A stretch of DNA of 64,000 nt from NCBI GenBank assembly GCA_036873755.1, contig JAVTVY010037197.1:1-64000 (forward strand), given 5' to 3'. This DNA comes from Hanleya hanleyi (taxonomy: Eukaryota; Mollusca; Polyplacophora; Lepidopleurida; Hanleyidae). This document shows positions 33,365-46,599 of this stretch, one piece after another; the first letter of the stretch is position 1, and each line of letters opens with the position of its first letter. A model generated the notes under the pieces. It was given only the letters and a program-made list of their open reading frames with translations. It did not search any database and was not told the origin of the DNA. Both the position numbers and the translations under genes were made by a program.

Positions 33365-36300
33365 ATGGCAGAGGGCGAACAGTTCACTGTGTACGACGCA
33401 GAAACGCAGCAGCCACTGACGGTGACAGTCAGTGGGGGCGGGGATGACAGTCAGCCTGTCCAGGGGATCAGTTACATCACCCAGGACAACGGTCAAGTCA
33501 GTACAGATATGGTACAGGTACACATTTTTCTTTGGAAACACACTGATGGCGGCCCTAGACACACACCCAAATTATAAGCGCGGATCTGTCCAACCATATT
33601 TCAGAATATTATACCATCAAACAAACTGTATGCAAGGATACATATCTGCAGAATCTTTTAAAGCTTTAAAATTCATTTGGAAATTGGGACTGGGTTTGTC
33701 ACTATTTTTGAAGGGCACCGTTTCATGCCACGAAGATCTTGCAGTGAAAAATATTCTTATTGACTGTATAAATTTTAAGATTGTAAGAGTACTTTTTAAC
33801 TAGCAGCTACTTTAGAAGATCTTTTTGGTCGGGTAAAAAAAGATTGTATTTCAGGATATTTGAGAGAGATCGGTTTGTTGTATAAATTTTATGTATGTAC
33901 ATGTTTTTAATGCATTAGATTACTAGTTTTTAACTTGAATACTTAGAATTTTGTTTGATCGTCGCTATACAGCTGAAATATTGCTGAATGCGACTTTTAT
34001 CTGCTGAATGCGACTTTTATCCTTAATTCTTTCTCTCTCTGGAGGGTGCCGATCAGTGTCCAGCATATTAGGAGTGGTTATGGGTGCTCTCGTGTCCTGG
34101 GGGGAATACTGACTCTGATGTTCACATTGTCATTCTAATGCTATTATGTCATTCTAATGTTATTATGTCATTCTAATGTTATTATGTCATTCTAATGTTA
34201 TTATGTTACAGGTTGGAGGTCGGTCTGTAATTGACCAAATGTCTATGAACAGCCCTAAATGGGATGATTAAAGTTTATTATGAAACAGTAAATCTAACTG
34301 CATGGCAGAGGTTATAGTCACGTTTGCAGATGTGTTTACTAGTGTACAGCAACGCTTTTAGTTTCTAAAAACAGTCACTGGTAGAGTTAATGAAAACGTG
34401 GCTAGTCTGATACTGTGATAATGAAACGGTGTGTTTCAGAACCATGAACATGAAATATCTATGCCCTAGACCTGCCAGTTCTAGGTGTTGAATATGTCGA
34501 TACATTTTTCCTGTGCTTTTTAAGGTTTTTGTTCCCTTTTGTAGCATGTCGCAGAGGGAGCTGGGTCAGTGTTTTCGACCCTGTCCAACTCGACGTTTGG
34601 TACTGTGGTCACACCCTCCTCTCAGCCCCAGCAGGTTATGGCAGCTGCAGGCTCAGTTCCCGTGATGGTGTCTGCTCCCACTGGGGGTATCTCACAGCAG
34701 GCCCTTGTTCAACAGGCAGGGAACCTTCTGCAGCAGCAAGTCCTACAGCAGGCCGCCGGAGCAACGAATGGGGTAGCCGGTGCCACGGGCATGCCCCAAA
34801 TGTTGTTCTTGAACCAGGTTAACATCAATGGCCAGACATCGTTTGTCCTGGTGGATGCGAACAATAAACCTGTGCAGCTTCCCCAAGGTAAGGATAACAA
34901 CACTCTGGTTGTCACTTATAACTTTTTTAAAGTAGTACACATGGATGGCAACATTGTCTGTGTGAACTACACAAGGATGGCAACAGTGTGGTCAAATGTA
35001 TTTTGAAGTACATAACATGCATTTTTCAAAGAACACAATGATGGCAACAGTGTCGTATATGAGGATGGCAGCGTCCTTGTAGATTAACTACACATGATGA
35101 ACTACAAAATGATGACAACAGTGTAGTCATCTTGTAAACCACACAATGATGACAACAGTGTGGTGCTCTTGTGAACTGAACTACACTGTAGTCAGAACTC
35201 TTGTGAGGTATACAAAGATGGTGTCCTCATTTTGCGAACTACACAAGGATGGCAACACTGTTGTCCTCATGAACTGCACAAGGGTGGCAACAGTGTACAC
35301 CTCTTGTGAGAAACACAAGGATGGCATTGGTGTGGTCCTTGTGAACTACACAAAGATGACAACAGTTTGGTCCACTTGTGAACTACACATGAATGGCAAA
35401 ATCCGGATTCCATTATTTCTTAATTTGTGTAAAAGTTGCCATTTTTAGCTGTTCAAATCGCTTTTCGTCCGTCGTCCGTCCGTAAACAATTCTTGTTATC
35501 GCGATTTCTCAGGAACTACTTCATGGATCTTTCTCAAAGTTGGTACACAGGTTCCCCTTTGGGTCTAGTTGTGCAAGATACCTTTTCTGGTCCGATTCGA
35601 AAATCCAATATGGCCACAAGGCAGCCATCTTGGATTTCCCCATGAAACCTTGTTATCGCAATTTCTCAGGAACTACTGCATGGATCTCTCTCAAATTTGG
35701 TATACAGGTTCCCCTTGGGGTCTAGTTGTGAAAGATGCCTTTTCTTGTCCGATTCGAAAATCCAATATGGCCACCAGGCAGCCATCTTGGATTTCCCCAT
35801 GAAACTTTGTTATTGTCATTTCTCAGGAAGTACTGCATGGATCTTTCTCAAATTTGGTACACAGGTTCCTCTTAGGGTCTAGTTGTGCAAGACACCTTTT
35901 CGGTCCGAATCGAAAATCCAATATGTCCACCAGGCGGCCATATTAGATTTCCCCATGAAACTTTGTTATAGCGGTTTCTCAGGAATTACTACATGGATCT
36001 TTGTCAAATTTGATACACAGGTTCCCCTTGTGGTCCAGTTGTGCAAGATACGTTTTCTGGTCCGATTCGAAAATCCAATATGCCACAAGGCGGCCATCTT
36101 GGATTTCCCCATGAAACCTTGTTATCGCGATTTCTCAGGAACTGCTGCATGGATCTTTCTCAAATTTGGTACACATGTTCCCCTTGGGGTCTAGTTGTGC
36201 AAGATACCTTTTCTGGTCCTATTCGAAAATCCAATATGGCCAGAAGGTGGCCATCTTGGATTTCCTCATGAAACCTTGTTATCTTGATTTCTCAGGAACT

Positions 36301-39300
36301 ACCGCATGGATCTTTCCCAAATTCGGTACACAGGTTCCGCGTGGGGTCTAGTTGTGCAAGACACCTTTTCTGGTCCGATTACAAAATCCAATATGTCCAT
36401 CAGGCAGCCATCTTGGATTTCCTCATGAAACTTTGTTATTGCGATTTCTCAGGAACTACTGAATAGATCTTTGTCAAATTTGGTACACAGGTTCCCCTTG
36501 GGGTCTAGTTGTGCAAGATACCTTTTCTGGTCCGATTCAAAAATCCAATATGGCCACCAGGCGGCCATCTTGGATCTTCCCATGCAACTTCGTTATCATG
36601 ATTTCTCAAGAAGTACTGCATGGATCTTCCTCAAATTTGGTACACAGGTTCCCCGTGGGGTTCAGTTGTGCAAGATACCTTTTTTTGGTCCGATTCGAAA
36701 ATCCAATAAGGCCGCCAGGTGACCATCTTCAATTTCCCCATGAAACATTGTTATCGTCAATTCTCAGGAACTACTTCATGGATCTTTCTGAAATTTGGTA
36801 CACAGGTCCCACATGGGGCCTAGTGGTGCAAGATACCTTTTTTGGTCCGATTCGAAAATCCAAGTTACGCTTAAAATTAATACAGTATTCCCGAGTTGTG
36901 ACGTTGCATCACATCCTTCAGTATTAAGTATTGTACCATCTTACTATTTTCGAGCATGGTATCTTGAAAGAGATATATCAAACTAGCCCAGTAAACAGAA
37001 CAGAATTAGCATTTTCCTAATTATAAAATCTTAAGTATGTTTGATAGCTCATGCCAAAGGGTCAAAGAGATTTGTCTTCGCTTCCAGTACTCAATGATGA
37101 CACGTGCAGAAAAAAAATGCTACAAAACGACGAAGAATGATCCTCCGGACATTCAGTTTCACACTAACTTTGCTCTTTTCTCTTGTACTATAACAACTGA
37201 CATAAGTACAGTTTCTAGAAATCTTGAAACTCCTTAAACTTAGAAAGATGATATCTTGATGTTTTCCAGTGTCCCTTTTTCGATCTTTTTCGCTCAGATT
37301 CGAAATTCTGTAAGCAAAATTACAAATCAATCGTTTGCTCTTAGTAACAATGGACAAAAAGATCCTCTTGTCATTAGCTTACAATTATCGGACAATGGTG
37401 GGCGCCAAGATCCTTCAGGATCTCTCGTTTGAATAATAATGGCCTTGATGAGTTTTGATGAATCTTTGTTTGCATTTTGTCATACAGGGATACAGGTGAT
37501 CAATCTACCCACCCAGCAGATGGGCGGAGCAACAACGGGTGCTGCTGCCCCGGCAGTGGCCCCTCCTGCACCAACTGGACATTCGATACCCATGGTTGGT
37601 AACTCAGCCAGCAGCTAGCATCACATGTCTACTGCTTCTTTTTCTTCAGTTCTTGAAACTTTCTGAATAGAAATTGTAGAAATCTGTAGAAAATCTTTGT
37701 ACATTCGAAGGAAACCAGAATCAGTTGCGATTCGCTGTGTGTTCAATCGAACGCCTATCAAACCTTCCATGTTAGCTGTTAAGACTGGCCGGAGTCGACA
37801 TTATCCGCTCTCGGCAGACCGGCATCCATGACGCTATTGGGTAGATTGATAGATGAGTTCTACACATTGTGTCACTCTTTTGAACAAGGTCACCTTATCT
37901 CCAACAAAAAATAGCATGGCAAGAATAACAGAGTAGATTGGGACTGCATGTATATTTATTGATACCTTATTAGAAATCACCATGGTTTACACAAAAAAGG
38001 TCAAATATTCACACAATAGCTGGAAGAAAGACAAAAACAGTGCAGATTTTAGGGAGGTCATGGTGCTGGTTCAGGTTGGCGTTGAGTCACGTCGAACACA
38101 TGCTAAAAGAAAAACTGAATTGCAGGGTCAAAATCTGATCCCATCCACAAATTTTGAAAGATGTCCAAAAAACATTTGGAGGAGAATTGTGTCTGCATTG
38201 TCTGTGACAGTGCCTTTGTCAGTAGACGCAGAAAATAATATATTCTACCACACTCGCATTTTTATCAAATTAAATTAATGGTGAAATGCAAGGTTCTTAG
38301 ATTCTCCTTATTGGTCTATCCACTTTGTTCAGTTTCATTGGAAGTATTTTCCTGCTTCAAGCTTTAAAACATTCGTACCCTAAGCCCAGCGGAATTTAGA
38401 TTTATAAACCGCCATCGCTTGTCCCTCCTTGATTGTGACGTTGTGGCATTATGTGAGGTCACAGACGAATGACAAACAAGGGCAGATAAGCGATTGACCA
38501 TCAAGGTCAAACTTAAACTCATCGTATTTCATCGTCGTGTATGTGAGCTAACAATTATCTCTGTCTTACACCTAAACTATGCTGAAACTTGCTAAGCTTT
38601 AATATAACAAATCATTGATGCCTTTTGAGGGACACTTCTACAGACATAATTAGAAGGCAAGTGTTCCTGGACAGTGCCCTGGTTACACATTCCCAAGAGA
38701 TTTTCTGTGCCAATTTTCATGAACGAGTTTTGCCTTGTCTTTGAGTTTGCTTAAATTGATTTTTTTGCAGACCGGAGAGTCGGGGGAGGAACCATTATAT
38801 GTCAATGCCAAACAGTATCACAGGATCCTCAAACGCCGACAAGCTCGCGCAAAACTAGAAGCCTTAGGAAAAATACCGAAAGAAAGACAGGTCAGTACAA
38901 GTACTTCACTCTCATGTTTTAAGGACTCCAGGCCTGTTCACAGAAAATTTGAATGCCCTCTTATTTTTTTTCTTGATAACATCACCAATACAGCCATGAA
39001 CCAGGTACATGTATATTATACATTCATTTGGAAAGATTTTGATTAAGAAAATTCAATTTGATTAACATTCACATTTGGAGGTAAAACAGTTCAGGGTTTT
39101 TTTAGACACTTTTTCATCCCCGATGAAAAACGATTGCAAAATGAGTTTTTGGGAGATTGAAATTGAGTTTTGACCAAAAAAAAGAGTTTTTTCGTCGAGG
39201 GGAAGATGCGTGCTGAAGGCGCGCCAACAAAATTGAGTTATACTAAATAAAAATTGAGCTTTTCAAGAGATAAGTCGAGTTACCAAATAAAAATGGACTG

Positions 39301-41756
39301 TAATGACAAATTCTTGAGCAAAATCGTCTTGTTGTTGTTAATTTTGAAGAAACAGTGTATCGAAGTCGACGGTCACAATAGCTAACTCACATACCTGTTG
39401 ATTTATAACTTCTTGATTATCCATAAAATGCCTCCTTGCCATCTCTATTTGAAAATTTATTCATCGAAGAATATAAAATCGACTGTATATTCGACATTTC
39501 CATTTCGAACTGCAAAATGGCAGTCGATGGATCAAGTCCGTATTTAGCATAGAGATGGTTGGTGATGCTTATCCAATGACCGACTTCATTTCTTGACTCA
39601 GACCAATCAAAATATCTCTCTTTTTGAGGCACTACGTAAGGCAGAACACGTGTTTGTGTCTTCATTTTCCATTGTTTGACAGTCGACATGCAAATGATTT
39701 TGCGGTAATAAGTGCCAATAATTATACATTGTACTTTAAATATTGTTTAGAAAGGATGACCTGCAGACCAATATAAGCGGTCATATTCATAAAGTTGACC
39801 TATTTGTTCCTGTCGATCCTCAAAGACGAGTATATATCCCTGTCAAGTGTTCACGATCAATCTCATCAACATGATCATGGCATTGACAGCTCGTTTTCGG
39901 CCTTTACCCACGTGGATTTGAAGATCTCTTGAGACTAAATTCTTGTTCTTTATATACCATTTAAATTAGTTTTCCAACTTGTTTTCGGTTAAATGTGTGT
40001 CCAACACAACATTTGTGACGATCATAAAAACGGGCAATTCCGCGATCCAACATTTGCTGGTGTTGTTGTTGTTACGTAGACTAGCTAGTTGGACGGGAAG
40101 TTTATATATGCTCATAAGCTTGTTCTGATTTTATGCTTAAGAGAAAGATTGTTTGTTTGTTCACAGAATGAGGTTGCATGAATATTATTTATCTAGGCAA
40201 ACATCCTAAATCATTGAGAACTGGACGTCAGTCAGAACATGATGGTTAGAAGTTAGAAGAGGTACATTGTACAGGAAAATATCTAGTGGTGTATCTGCTT
40301 CACTGTAAATTTTAAATTGGATAAACAACCAAAGATATGAAACATAGAAACATATTGGATATTTCGATCAAATGTGTGCGCCACCCCCCCCCCCTCACAT
40401 TCTAAGTGGTGTTTTTTGGTCATTGAACGATCAAAATATTTTTTAAAAATTAGTTTTTTCTTCTTTGAAAGATTAAAACCTTGAAAAATTGAGTTTTTTG
40501 TTGTTTTGAAAGACTAAAAACTTGGAAAATTGAGTTCTTGTACTTTATTTAATTTCAAAAATTGAGTTCGATAAAGGAAAGGTGTCTAAAAAAAACCCTG
40601 CAGTTGAACAATTTGAGTTTCATCAAAGCAATTTTAAAAATACGTTCAGATCTTTGTTTTAAGTTGCTAATAACTTGTAGGTGTTTTCCCGAAGATATTT
40701 TAAAACTCATACTGGACATTTCAAACCCCACAAGTGTCCCATAGATTTTTAATTTTGCCTCCCAACATATTTTGTTGACTCCGCTATCTTGAGTTACAGT
40801 CAACCAATATTCCGGAAAGTTAATGGGTTTGTTGCCTGTTTTGACCGAAAGAAGACTATTGATTTTTGGGTCAATAGGTCAAGGTCACAGTACACAATCA
40901 ATTTTATTTGAGATATGCTCTAATGATTTTCATAGAAATGTTGAACATGTGATTGCAAAGAGATCAAATTAAGGGGTGGAAAGGTTAAAGGTCAACTTCA
41001 TGGATGACCATAATGCTTGTTACACTTCATTGATCTTCTTGAAAGTTCACAGATATGTCGTCCATGTTGACCGAATGAAGCCTGTTGACTTTTAGAGCAA
41101 TAGGTCAAAGTCACAGTACATTGGCCAACTTGATTTACCTCTCCTGCATACCATTCTTCATTGTTAGAGAGAAAAATGTTGCACTAACGCTGTGTCAAAA
41201 AAAAAGCCTACTGGAATACCTGAGATTGTTGTATGGAATTTGTCTGCCTTGAATTTCCGCACCTGTCATATGTAAATGCCTATCTCCTGTATTGTTAGGT
41301 ATGGTCATCATGTCATTACGCACTGGGAAGGATAAAGTCAGAATAGTGGTCAGGAGTTAAAAAAAATTGGTTGTTCTAAAATGACAGCCTAGGTTATATC
41401 GTACACATCGAGAAAATGATCATCCAGTTTGGGTTCTGGCTTTCAAAGAGAGAAAAACATAAGCTAATTTTATTTCTGGAGTTCAAAGGTAGTCCCCATC
41501 GGACACTGAACATATCATTCCTTGCTGTACTATCGTTATTTTGTCATTTCAGAAATATTTGTACGAGTCTCGTCACAGGCATGCCATGAACCGAACGAGA
41601 GGCACGGGTGGTGTATTCGTGCCACAACCCGAACTAGACCAATCTTCCCATGACCTGTTATCAGAACACCACATTATCCACGCAAACAACGGAGATGACT
41701 CTAGTCACGAAGACGGAACGCGGGACTTGCTTCGTTCTCTAGCAGCCAACTCATAA
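33365..41756 (+). CDS. NFYA: Nuclear transcription factor Y subunit alpha, five coding exons
   Basis: Coding exons are 33365-33517, 34545-34887, 37488-37594, 38771-38890 and 41553-41756, giving 308 residues. Exons 1-3 encode a Gln/Thr/Val-rich activation region (VLQQAAGATN, FVLVDANNKPVQLPQ). Exon 4 carries the NF-YB/NF-YC association helix (EEPLYVNAKQYHRILKRRQA). Exon 5 starts with the DNA-binding segment (KYLYESRHRHAMNRTRG). NF-YA joins an NF-YB/NF-YC histone-fold dimer and reads CCAAT boxes in the nucleus. Reading phase is kept across all junctions. The exon 3 donor is GTTGGT: the better-looking GTAACT four bases on would break the frame. The usual GxGGRF motif reads GTGGVF here. Human NF-YA is longer, mostly in the Gln-rich part. 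Confidence 0.96.
33960..34040 (+). mobile_element. SINE tail in NFYA intron 1
   Basis: Repeats AGCTGAAATATTGCTGAATG as at 2651, with an extra copy of TGCTGAATGCGACTTTTATC and a (CT)-rich end. Confidence 0.55.
34129..34206. repeat. 19-bp tandem repeat, four copies, NFYA intron 1
   Basis: The unit is close to CATTCTAATGTTATTATGT, almost identical between copies. Confidence 0.9.
34925..35400. repeat. Degenerate 36-40-bp minisatellite, NFYA intron 2
   Basis: Variants of GTGAACTACACAAGGATGGC followed by AACAGTGTGGTCCTC, about ten diverged units. Confidence 0.75.
35455..36870. repeat. About 157-bp tandem array, nine copies, NFYA intron 2
   Basis: Each unit contains GATTTCTCAGGAACTACTGC, TTTGGTACACAGGTTCC, TCTAGTTGTGCAAGATACC, TCCGATTCGAAAATCCAAT and GGCCATCTTGGATTTCC. 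A GTCCGTCGTCCGTCCGT stretch marks the left edge (35464). Copies differ by a few percent and many frames stay open across unit borders. The unit length and layout resemble the pair at 48815-49140. Confidence 0.9.
39092..40600. mobile_element. 1.5-kb CAGGG-ended transposon in NFYA intron 4, 5-bp TSD
   Basis: Starts CAGGGTTTTTTTAGACAC and ends GTGTCTAAAAAAAACCCTG, flanked by exact CAGTT (39087-39091 and 40601-40605). Both ends hold many AAAATTGAGTTTT-like subterminal repeats. A 90-codon minus-strand frame (39417-39689) has no domain I recognise, so the element is probably non-autonomous. Confidence 0.85.
40840..41120. repeat. Two-copy repeat with TCAAGGTCACAGTACA, NFYA intron 4
   Basis: GACCGAAAGAAGACTATTGA with GGTCAAGGTCACAGTACAC near 40850-40900 recurs as GACCGAATGAAGCCTGTTGA with GGTCAAAGTCACAGTACA near 41070-41120. 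Confidence 0.6.
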
Positions 41757-43990
41757 CCCCTCGCGCCAAAAAGAACTATCGCTGAACAAAATACCATATT
41801 CCCTTCATCCAGTGAAATGGAATGATCCACGAACCAACATTTATACAGTTTGTGGCCTAAATGGACCATGAGAGATCTTTTATACTACACATAGTTTTGG
41901 TAACCTAGACATCTGATACAGCTAACTGACATCATAGAAGTTAGCATGTCACAGTGGTGTGTGTGATTGCTGTACAACTGGCTTGGCGATAATATTCTTG
42001 GTTACCAAAAACAATAAGGACAGTCACAGTGAGTCGCACAACTCACGGGTTCAGTGCCCATGATCGGCGAATTACTCATTTTGCATGCCGGTTATACTTT
42101 TGTAATTCAGATATTTCTCAACCCACAGCAATGCAAAATTACCACTGTCTGATCAAACCTGATGGAAACAGTGACTCTGAATGATTGTATGGAGCATTTT
42201 CAGTAACCTGCAAAACCAGTGGATAAGAATCTTTCTGCCTTGGTCGGTAAGAAAGCACTGCTACACACAGCTGCGATGAGTATTGCAAAGAAGTTTTCAT
42301 GGCCTGTGATTGGACAAGAGAAATCATCATGTGTGAGCAGGCCCATATGTGTCAGACAGATTTAATTCATATGATACACCTTTTCCAGATGCCTTGTTGA
42401 ATGATAGGAGAGCATAACACAGTTAGGCCTGCAGCTTATAGACTGTAATTTTGGGTGAGAAGTTGGGTTGCCACAAGTAATGCCACCTGAGCTGAGCTGT
42501 GCTTTGAGGAGAAGTTATGGCTTGGAATCCCGCTATTGCTTATCCTCTCTAACAATATTTCATACACAAAATCAAGTCTGTGTTGGGCTTGCACCTCAAC
42601 TAAATTAATTAGCATCTTTGGCATGTGTAGGCTATTGTTAAGCTCATCTACAAACATTTACAGCTGCATTGCATATCAGCATAACAACAGGTTAACAACA
42701 AATGGGGGGAGGGAGTTTGGTTTAATGCCACACTCAAGGTTATTTCACTCATATGGTGACAGCCAGTTTAGAGGTGGAGGAAGCTGGATTACCCTGCGAG
42801 AACCACCACCCGTGGGCAAGTAACGGGCAAACTTTCACACATTACTAATTGCTGAGAGTTGGTGTAAGAACCTCCCCTCCGCTTCATCCCATCGTCTCTT
42901 TCTCTCGTCCCACCCCTATTTTTCGCCTCCTTTCTCCATTGACAAGGGAACAGGATGAAAGACCTACAATACATTATACAACCTTGAGATATCCTCACGG
43001 TGTGACGGTTTTGTGAAACCTCTTGCATGCTAATGTTGAATATTGGGAATATGTTTGTGTATCCTTGGTTCACACTGTGCGACGTCGTACTCCAGAATAT
43101 TGCGCTGTACCGTTGAGAGGCCAGGTTATGTGGAATGTTGAAGCAGAAAAGACGTTGCACCTACATTTCACTCATCCTGGCCTCTACACAGTACAGTGCT
43201 GTATTTCAGGAGTACGTTGTCACACAGTAATTTTGATTGGTTCAATGGACTGTTGCTGTATGCTGGACTACATGTAGGTAATTCTCTTAAGTCAAGTTTT
43301 GAAATCATGTTCACCTACTGGGATCATTCATTGTACATTGAGTTCATTGTAAATACTATTTAATAGGATTTATCGTCTTTGCACTTATTTCTACGCAAAA
43401 TTGTTGGCTCCAGGCAAATTTGACCATTGTAGTCTTGTCAACGTGTCTGTACAAGGTTGGACAGTGATATGGACTTTCGAGAAAGCTGATGAATGGTTAA
43501 TTGATGTAAATATTGCATGTTAACATAAAACTTGTATGGTATTGTATTTTAAGTTTCTGGTCTCTCATGGCCTGTAAAGTTATCATGTCAAATATTATTG
43601 TAAAATTTGTTTGCTGTATTGTTGGAAATTTTGTTACGTTTTCTACACTTTTCTTTCTCCAAGAGATGAAAAAATCTTAGAATGCAACATACGCTAAACT
43701 TCATTTTGACACAGTCCAACCGTATTAAATTAATGTCGTATCAATGCTCCACGATTGTGTGAGTCACTTTAGGATCTCGTTTCAATTGAATTTGGCAATC
43801 AGTGACTCCTTGTCATGAACGTATTAGATTTATGACACGTAGTAACTCATTTGCCTTACAATCATGTGTCGCCATTATTGCAGAGCGATTCCGATACTTT
43901 ACCGTATACTGTTCGGTCTAGATCCGGCGGAGAACAGACTCTAGAAATCTGATAAATTACTGGCTTTTCAAACTACTTAGGAAACAAAAG
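41757..43990 (+). other. NFYA 3' UTR and downstream sequence
   Basis: No gene. The sequence directly after the stop probably forms a long 3' UTR. I see no clear AATAAA on the plus strand; ATTAAA occurs near 43725. The reversed SINE at 42700-42845 may lie within the transcript. Confidence 0.4.
42700..42845 (-). mobile_element. Reversed tRNA-derived SINE fragment
   Basis: On the minus strand it matches the 3' half of the SINE at 9582-9816: the inverse of GGTTTAATGCCACACTCAAG, TATGGTGACAGCCAGTTTAG and GAACCACCACCCGTGGGCAA. Confidence 0.75.
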
Positions 43991-44235
43991 ATACAGATAT
44001 GAATAACTTCCTTATCATCCAAGAGGTGTTGTAGATCTGTAATTTTGAAGAAGTATGAGCCCATGACTCGAAAATGGCGGGTTACGTTGGGGTTACATCG
44101 GTAGTGTTCAGCTGATTGGCCGACATCACGTGGTGTTGATTTCGGGGAATTCCCTGTTATAGATGCCGAAAGTAGGCTGAAAATGGATACGTACACACAA
44201 TCCCAGGGTCAGTCTTACCACATATAGATGACAGG
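43990..44235 (-). mobile_element. Reversed fragment of the 5655-7255 transposon
   Basis: Read on the minus strand this matches about 5955-6190, including CCCAACGTAACCCGCCATTT, TGACCCTGGGAT and CACACCTCTTGGATGAT-like blocks. Only part of the left half is present and neither terminus was found. Confidence 0.75.
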
Positions 44236-44996
44236 TTGGTAGTCACTTTGTCCGTGCAGTTGAACTAAATCCACTTGTTGTTCGCGAGATCTACCCCTTG
44301 ATACAGAACATCCTGGTTCCACGCCATCTACACAGCGGTTACCTCAAAAGATTAGGTGGATGTTTGCTTTCAAGACCATAATATCCTTTTAGTGACGTAT
44401 ACAATTGGGAAGGTATTGGCTCCCTGGTTTGTGTGAAAAGTCATGCCCTTTTTTTCCAGTAAATATTCAAACATTTTTTTCATTCAAACTATTAATGCAA
44501 AACATGGGGCATAGGTGAATGACTTTTTTTTGTATTTTTGTCCTCAAATATCAGTGTCTCGAGTGTACAGTTATTATGGAATTATACATTCATGTAAACT
44601 GTTTTGTCATATGTGAAAGTCATACTTCAGTATCAGGATAAATTGAATTTTTTTTTAAAACAAATGGGGGTTCCACGCTATATTTGAAATACTGCAGGAA
44701 GACATTTGATTCATGACATTAACCTGTTGTTTTTAAGAAGAGCTGGAATTAGGTCACTTAGCACATCATTGTTATGACGCATTATGACATTTCAAAAGCA
44801 AAACATATTTACAGAACACAGTGTTGAGTGACATAGCACTGATGTGCTTCATGACAGACTGCACCACAACTCGTGCAAAACTCTCGTGTTTGACACCAGG
44901 GAGTCCCTTAAGATTGGATGTGGTCTATCTCAACATTTCCAGGCTACAAGTATCATTATTTGTTGTCTACAAGACCTGCTACATTATTAGTCCGGG
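44236..44996. other. No gene seen
   Basis: AT-rich sequence with T-runs, no exon or repeat signal that I could identify. Confidence 0.55.
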
Positions 44997-46114
44997 ACGT
45001 TAGGGCATAAAAGGGGCTGTTTGGTTCAGATTCTTCCAAAAGCACCAAATTTGGCCCATATGTCGCCCGTACAATACCGTTTCGATTTTTGACGGGCGCC
45101 AAGGTAGTCGCCCTCGGGGGCCGCCATATTGGCGAAATTCAATATGGGCACCACCCGGGTTAGAGGTCAATCGTATTTAAAAAAACAAAATGGCTAGAAT
45201 TATGAATAATACAACTTTTTAGTGGTTTTCGGTGTCGGGGAATCTGATTCTGATCTTATTTCAACGATTTGAGGTCAAGGTCATCGTGAAGGTCATTATG
45301 GGATCAAATTCCTCATTTTTAGAGGTTTTTAGTCGAGATATACAAACTACCTCTTTTTATCGATTTTCGGGGTTGAGTAACCCGAATCTGGCCATATTTT
45401 GACGATTTGAGGCAATATTGCACGTGAGGTTCACGATAGAGTTCACCTGAACCAGAGATCAACCAGAGGTCATTTATAGGAAACACCAAAATAGCTAGAA
45501 CCACAAATAATACCATAGGGCTTTGTGGCATCGGATAATTAGATTCTGGCCTTATTTTGACGATTTGAGGTCACGGTCACCTCATTTGGGAATTAAAGGT
45601 CAAAGATCAACAGTTGCTACTAAAAACAATCGAAACAAGATTATTCGGGAACAAATGATATTACAATACTTCGGAGATGACATCTGCTGACAAAATGCTA
45701 TAGCTATACTGCTACGTGCATTTAAATCTTCAAAATACAACACAAAGACCGCTTTAGCAACACTATACCAATGATTACTTTTACCACCTATGCCTTCTGG
45801 CTTGCGCTCTATGATGCCAGCAATAAGTAATACTTGTCATCACAGCCCTTGTTATTAACGCACCCGCCTGCATTTGCAGAGGGTCGTGTATCGGACATCG
45901 GCACAGTTGCATTTGCACCTTCCCGTACATGCCTTGAGTCAGCCGCAGTGCATGAGAATGGCATATGCAATAGAAGTGTCGCTGAGAGTGGTCCATAGCG
46001 GTTGCCATGTACTGGTGCAATCTTTGTGCCAGCTCCACTCACTGAAGTCCGGGATTTCCTGCTGGAGTGAAGTGACCTGACTCCAGTAGAAACTCGCTTG
46101 CAGTAGCGCTCGCT

Positions 46115-46432
46115 TCACATGCTGCAACAGCGCGGCTTGGGATGTGGGATGTTTTCCAGCGATTTGGTTGCAGTGGTGAAGAGGTGATGCTTGGCCTCGT
46201 TGACACCGGCTGCACCACACCCCTTGCTGTGCATTAGTACGATGAAGCGTTCTACATGTATAAGCTCCATATGCATGGACTCGAGAGTGTCAGGATCGTG
46301 TGCGAGAGCCACTAGTGTACCGGTGAGGTCCGATATGCTTGTACAAACTGTCCAGGCTGTCTTTTTGCCACATCCAAGAAACTGTGAAGTCGTCTTGCAC
46401 ACCGTTAAGCTGTGAAAGAGGGGTAGTGCCAA
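46115..46432 (-). pseudogene. Transposon-borne protein fragment, left arm
   Basis: The frame reads ALPLFHSLTVCKTTSQFLG then CGKKTAW, a variant of a motif (LPxFHxxTGCDTTS ... GKKTAW) that I know from large families of uncharacterised invertebrate repeat proteins. The Gly-Cys-Asp of that motif is Val-Cys-Lys here. The sequence continues in other minus-strand frames down to about 45781, with Cys-rich and His-rich patches, so it is broken. Function unknown; a nuclease-like role is only a guess. Confidence 0.5.
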
Positions 46433-46599
46433 GGACTTTGACGGATCAAGATCGGAACAGATGGTTTGGACTGGAATGCCACAATACTTTTTCCGGTTCC
46501 CCTAAAATCTCGATGTATGAATGGATCAGCGGCTTCTTAAAAAAATGAGAGCAAAAAGACGGACTGACATGGGCGGAAAGCTCCTCCTGTGTACCCGTT

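Noticed and set aside
35436..36927. Many overlapping plus-strand frames of 60-138 codons
   Set aside because: They are the same tandem unit read in different frames inside NFYA intron 2.
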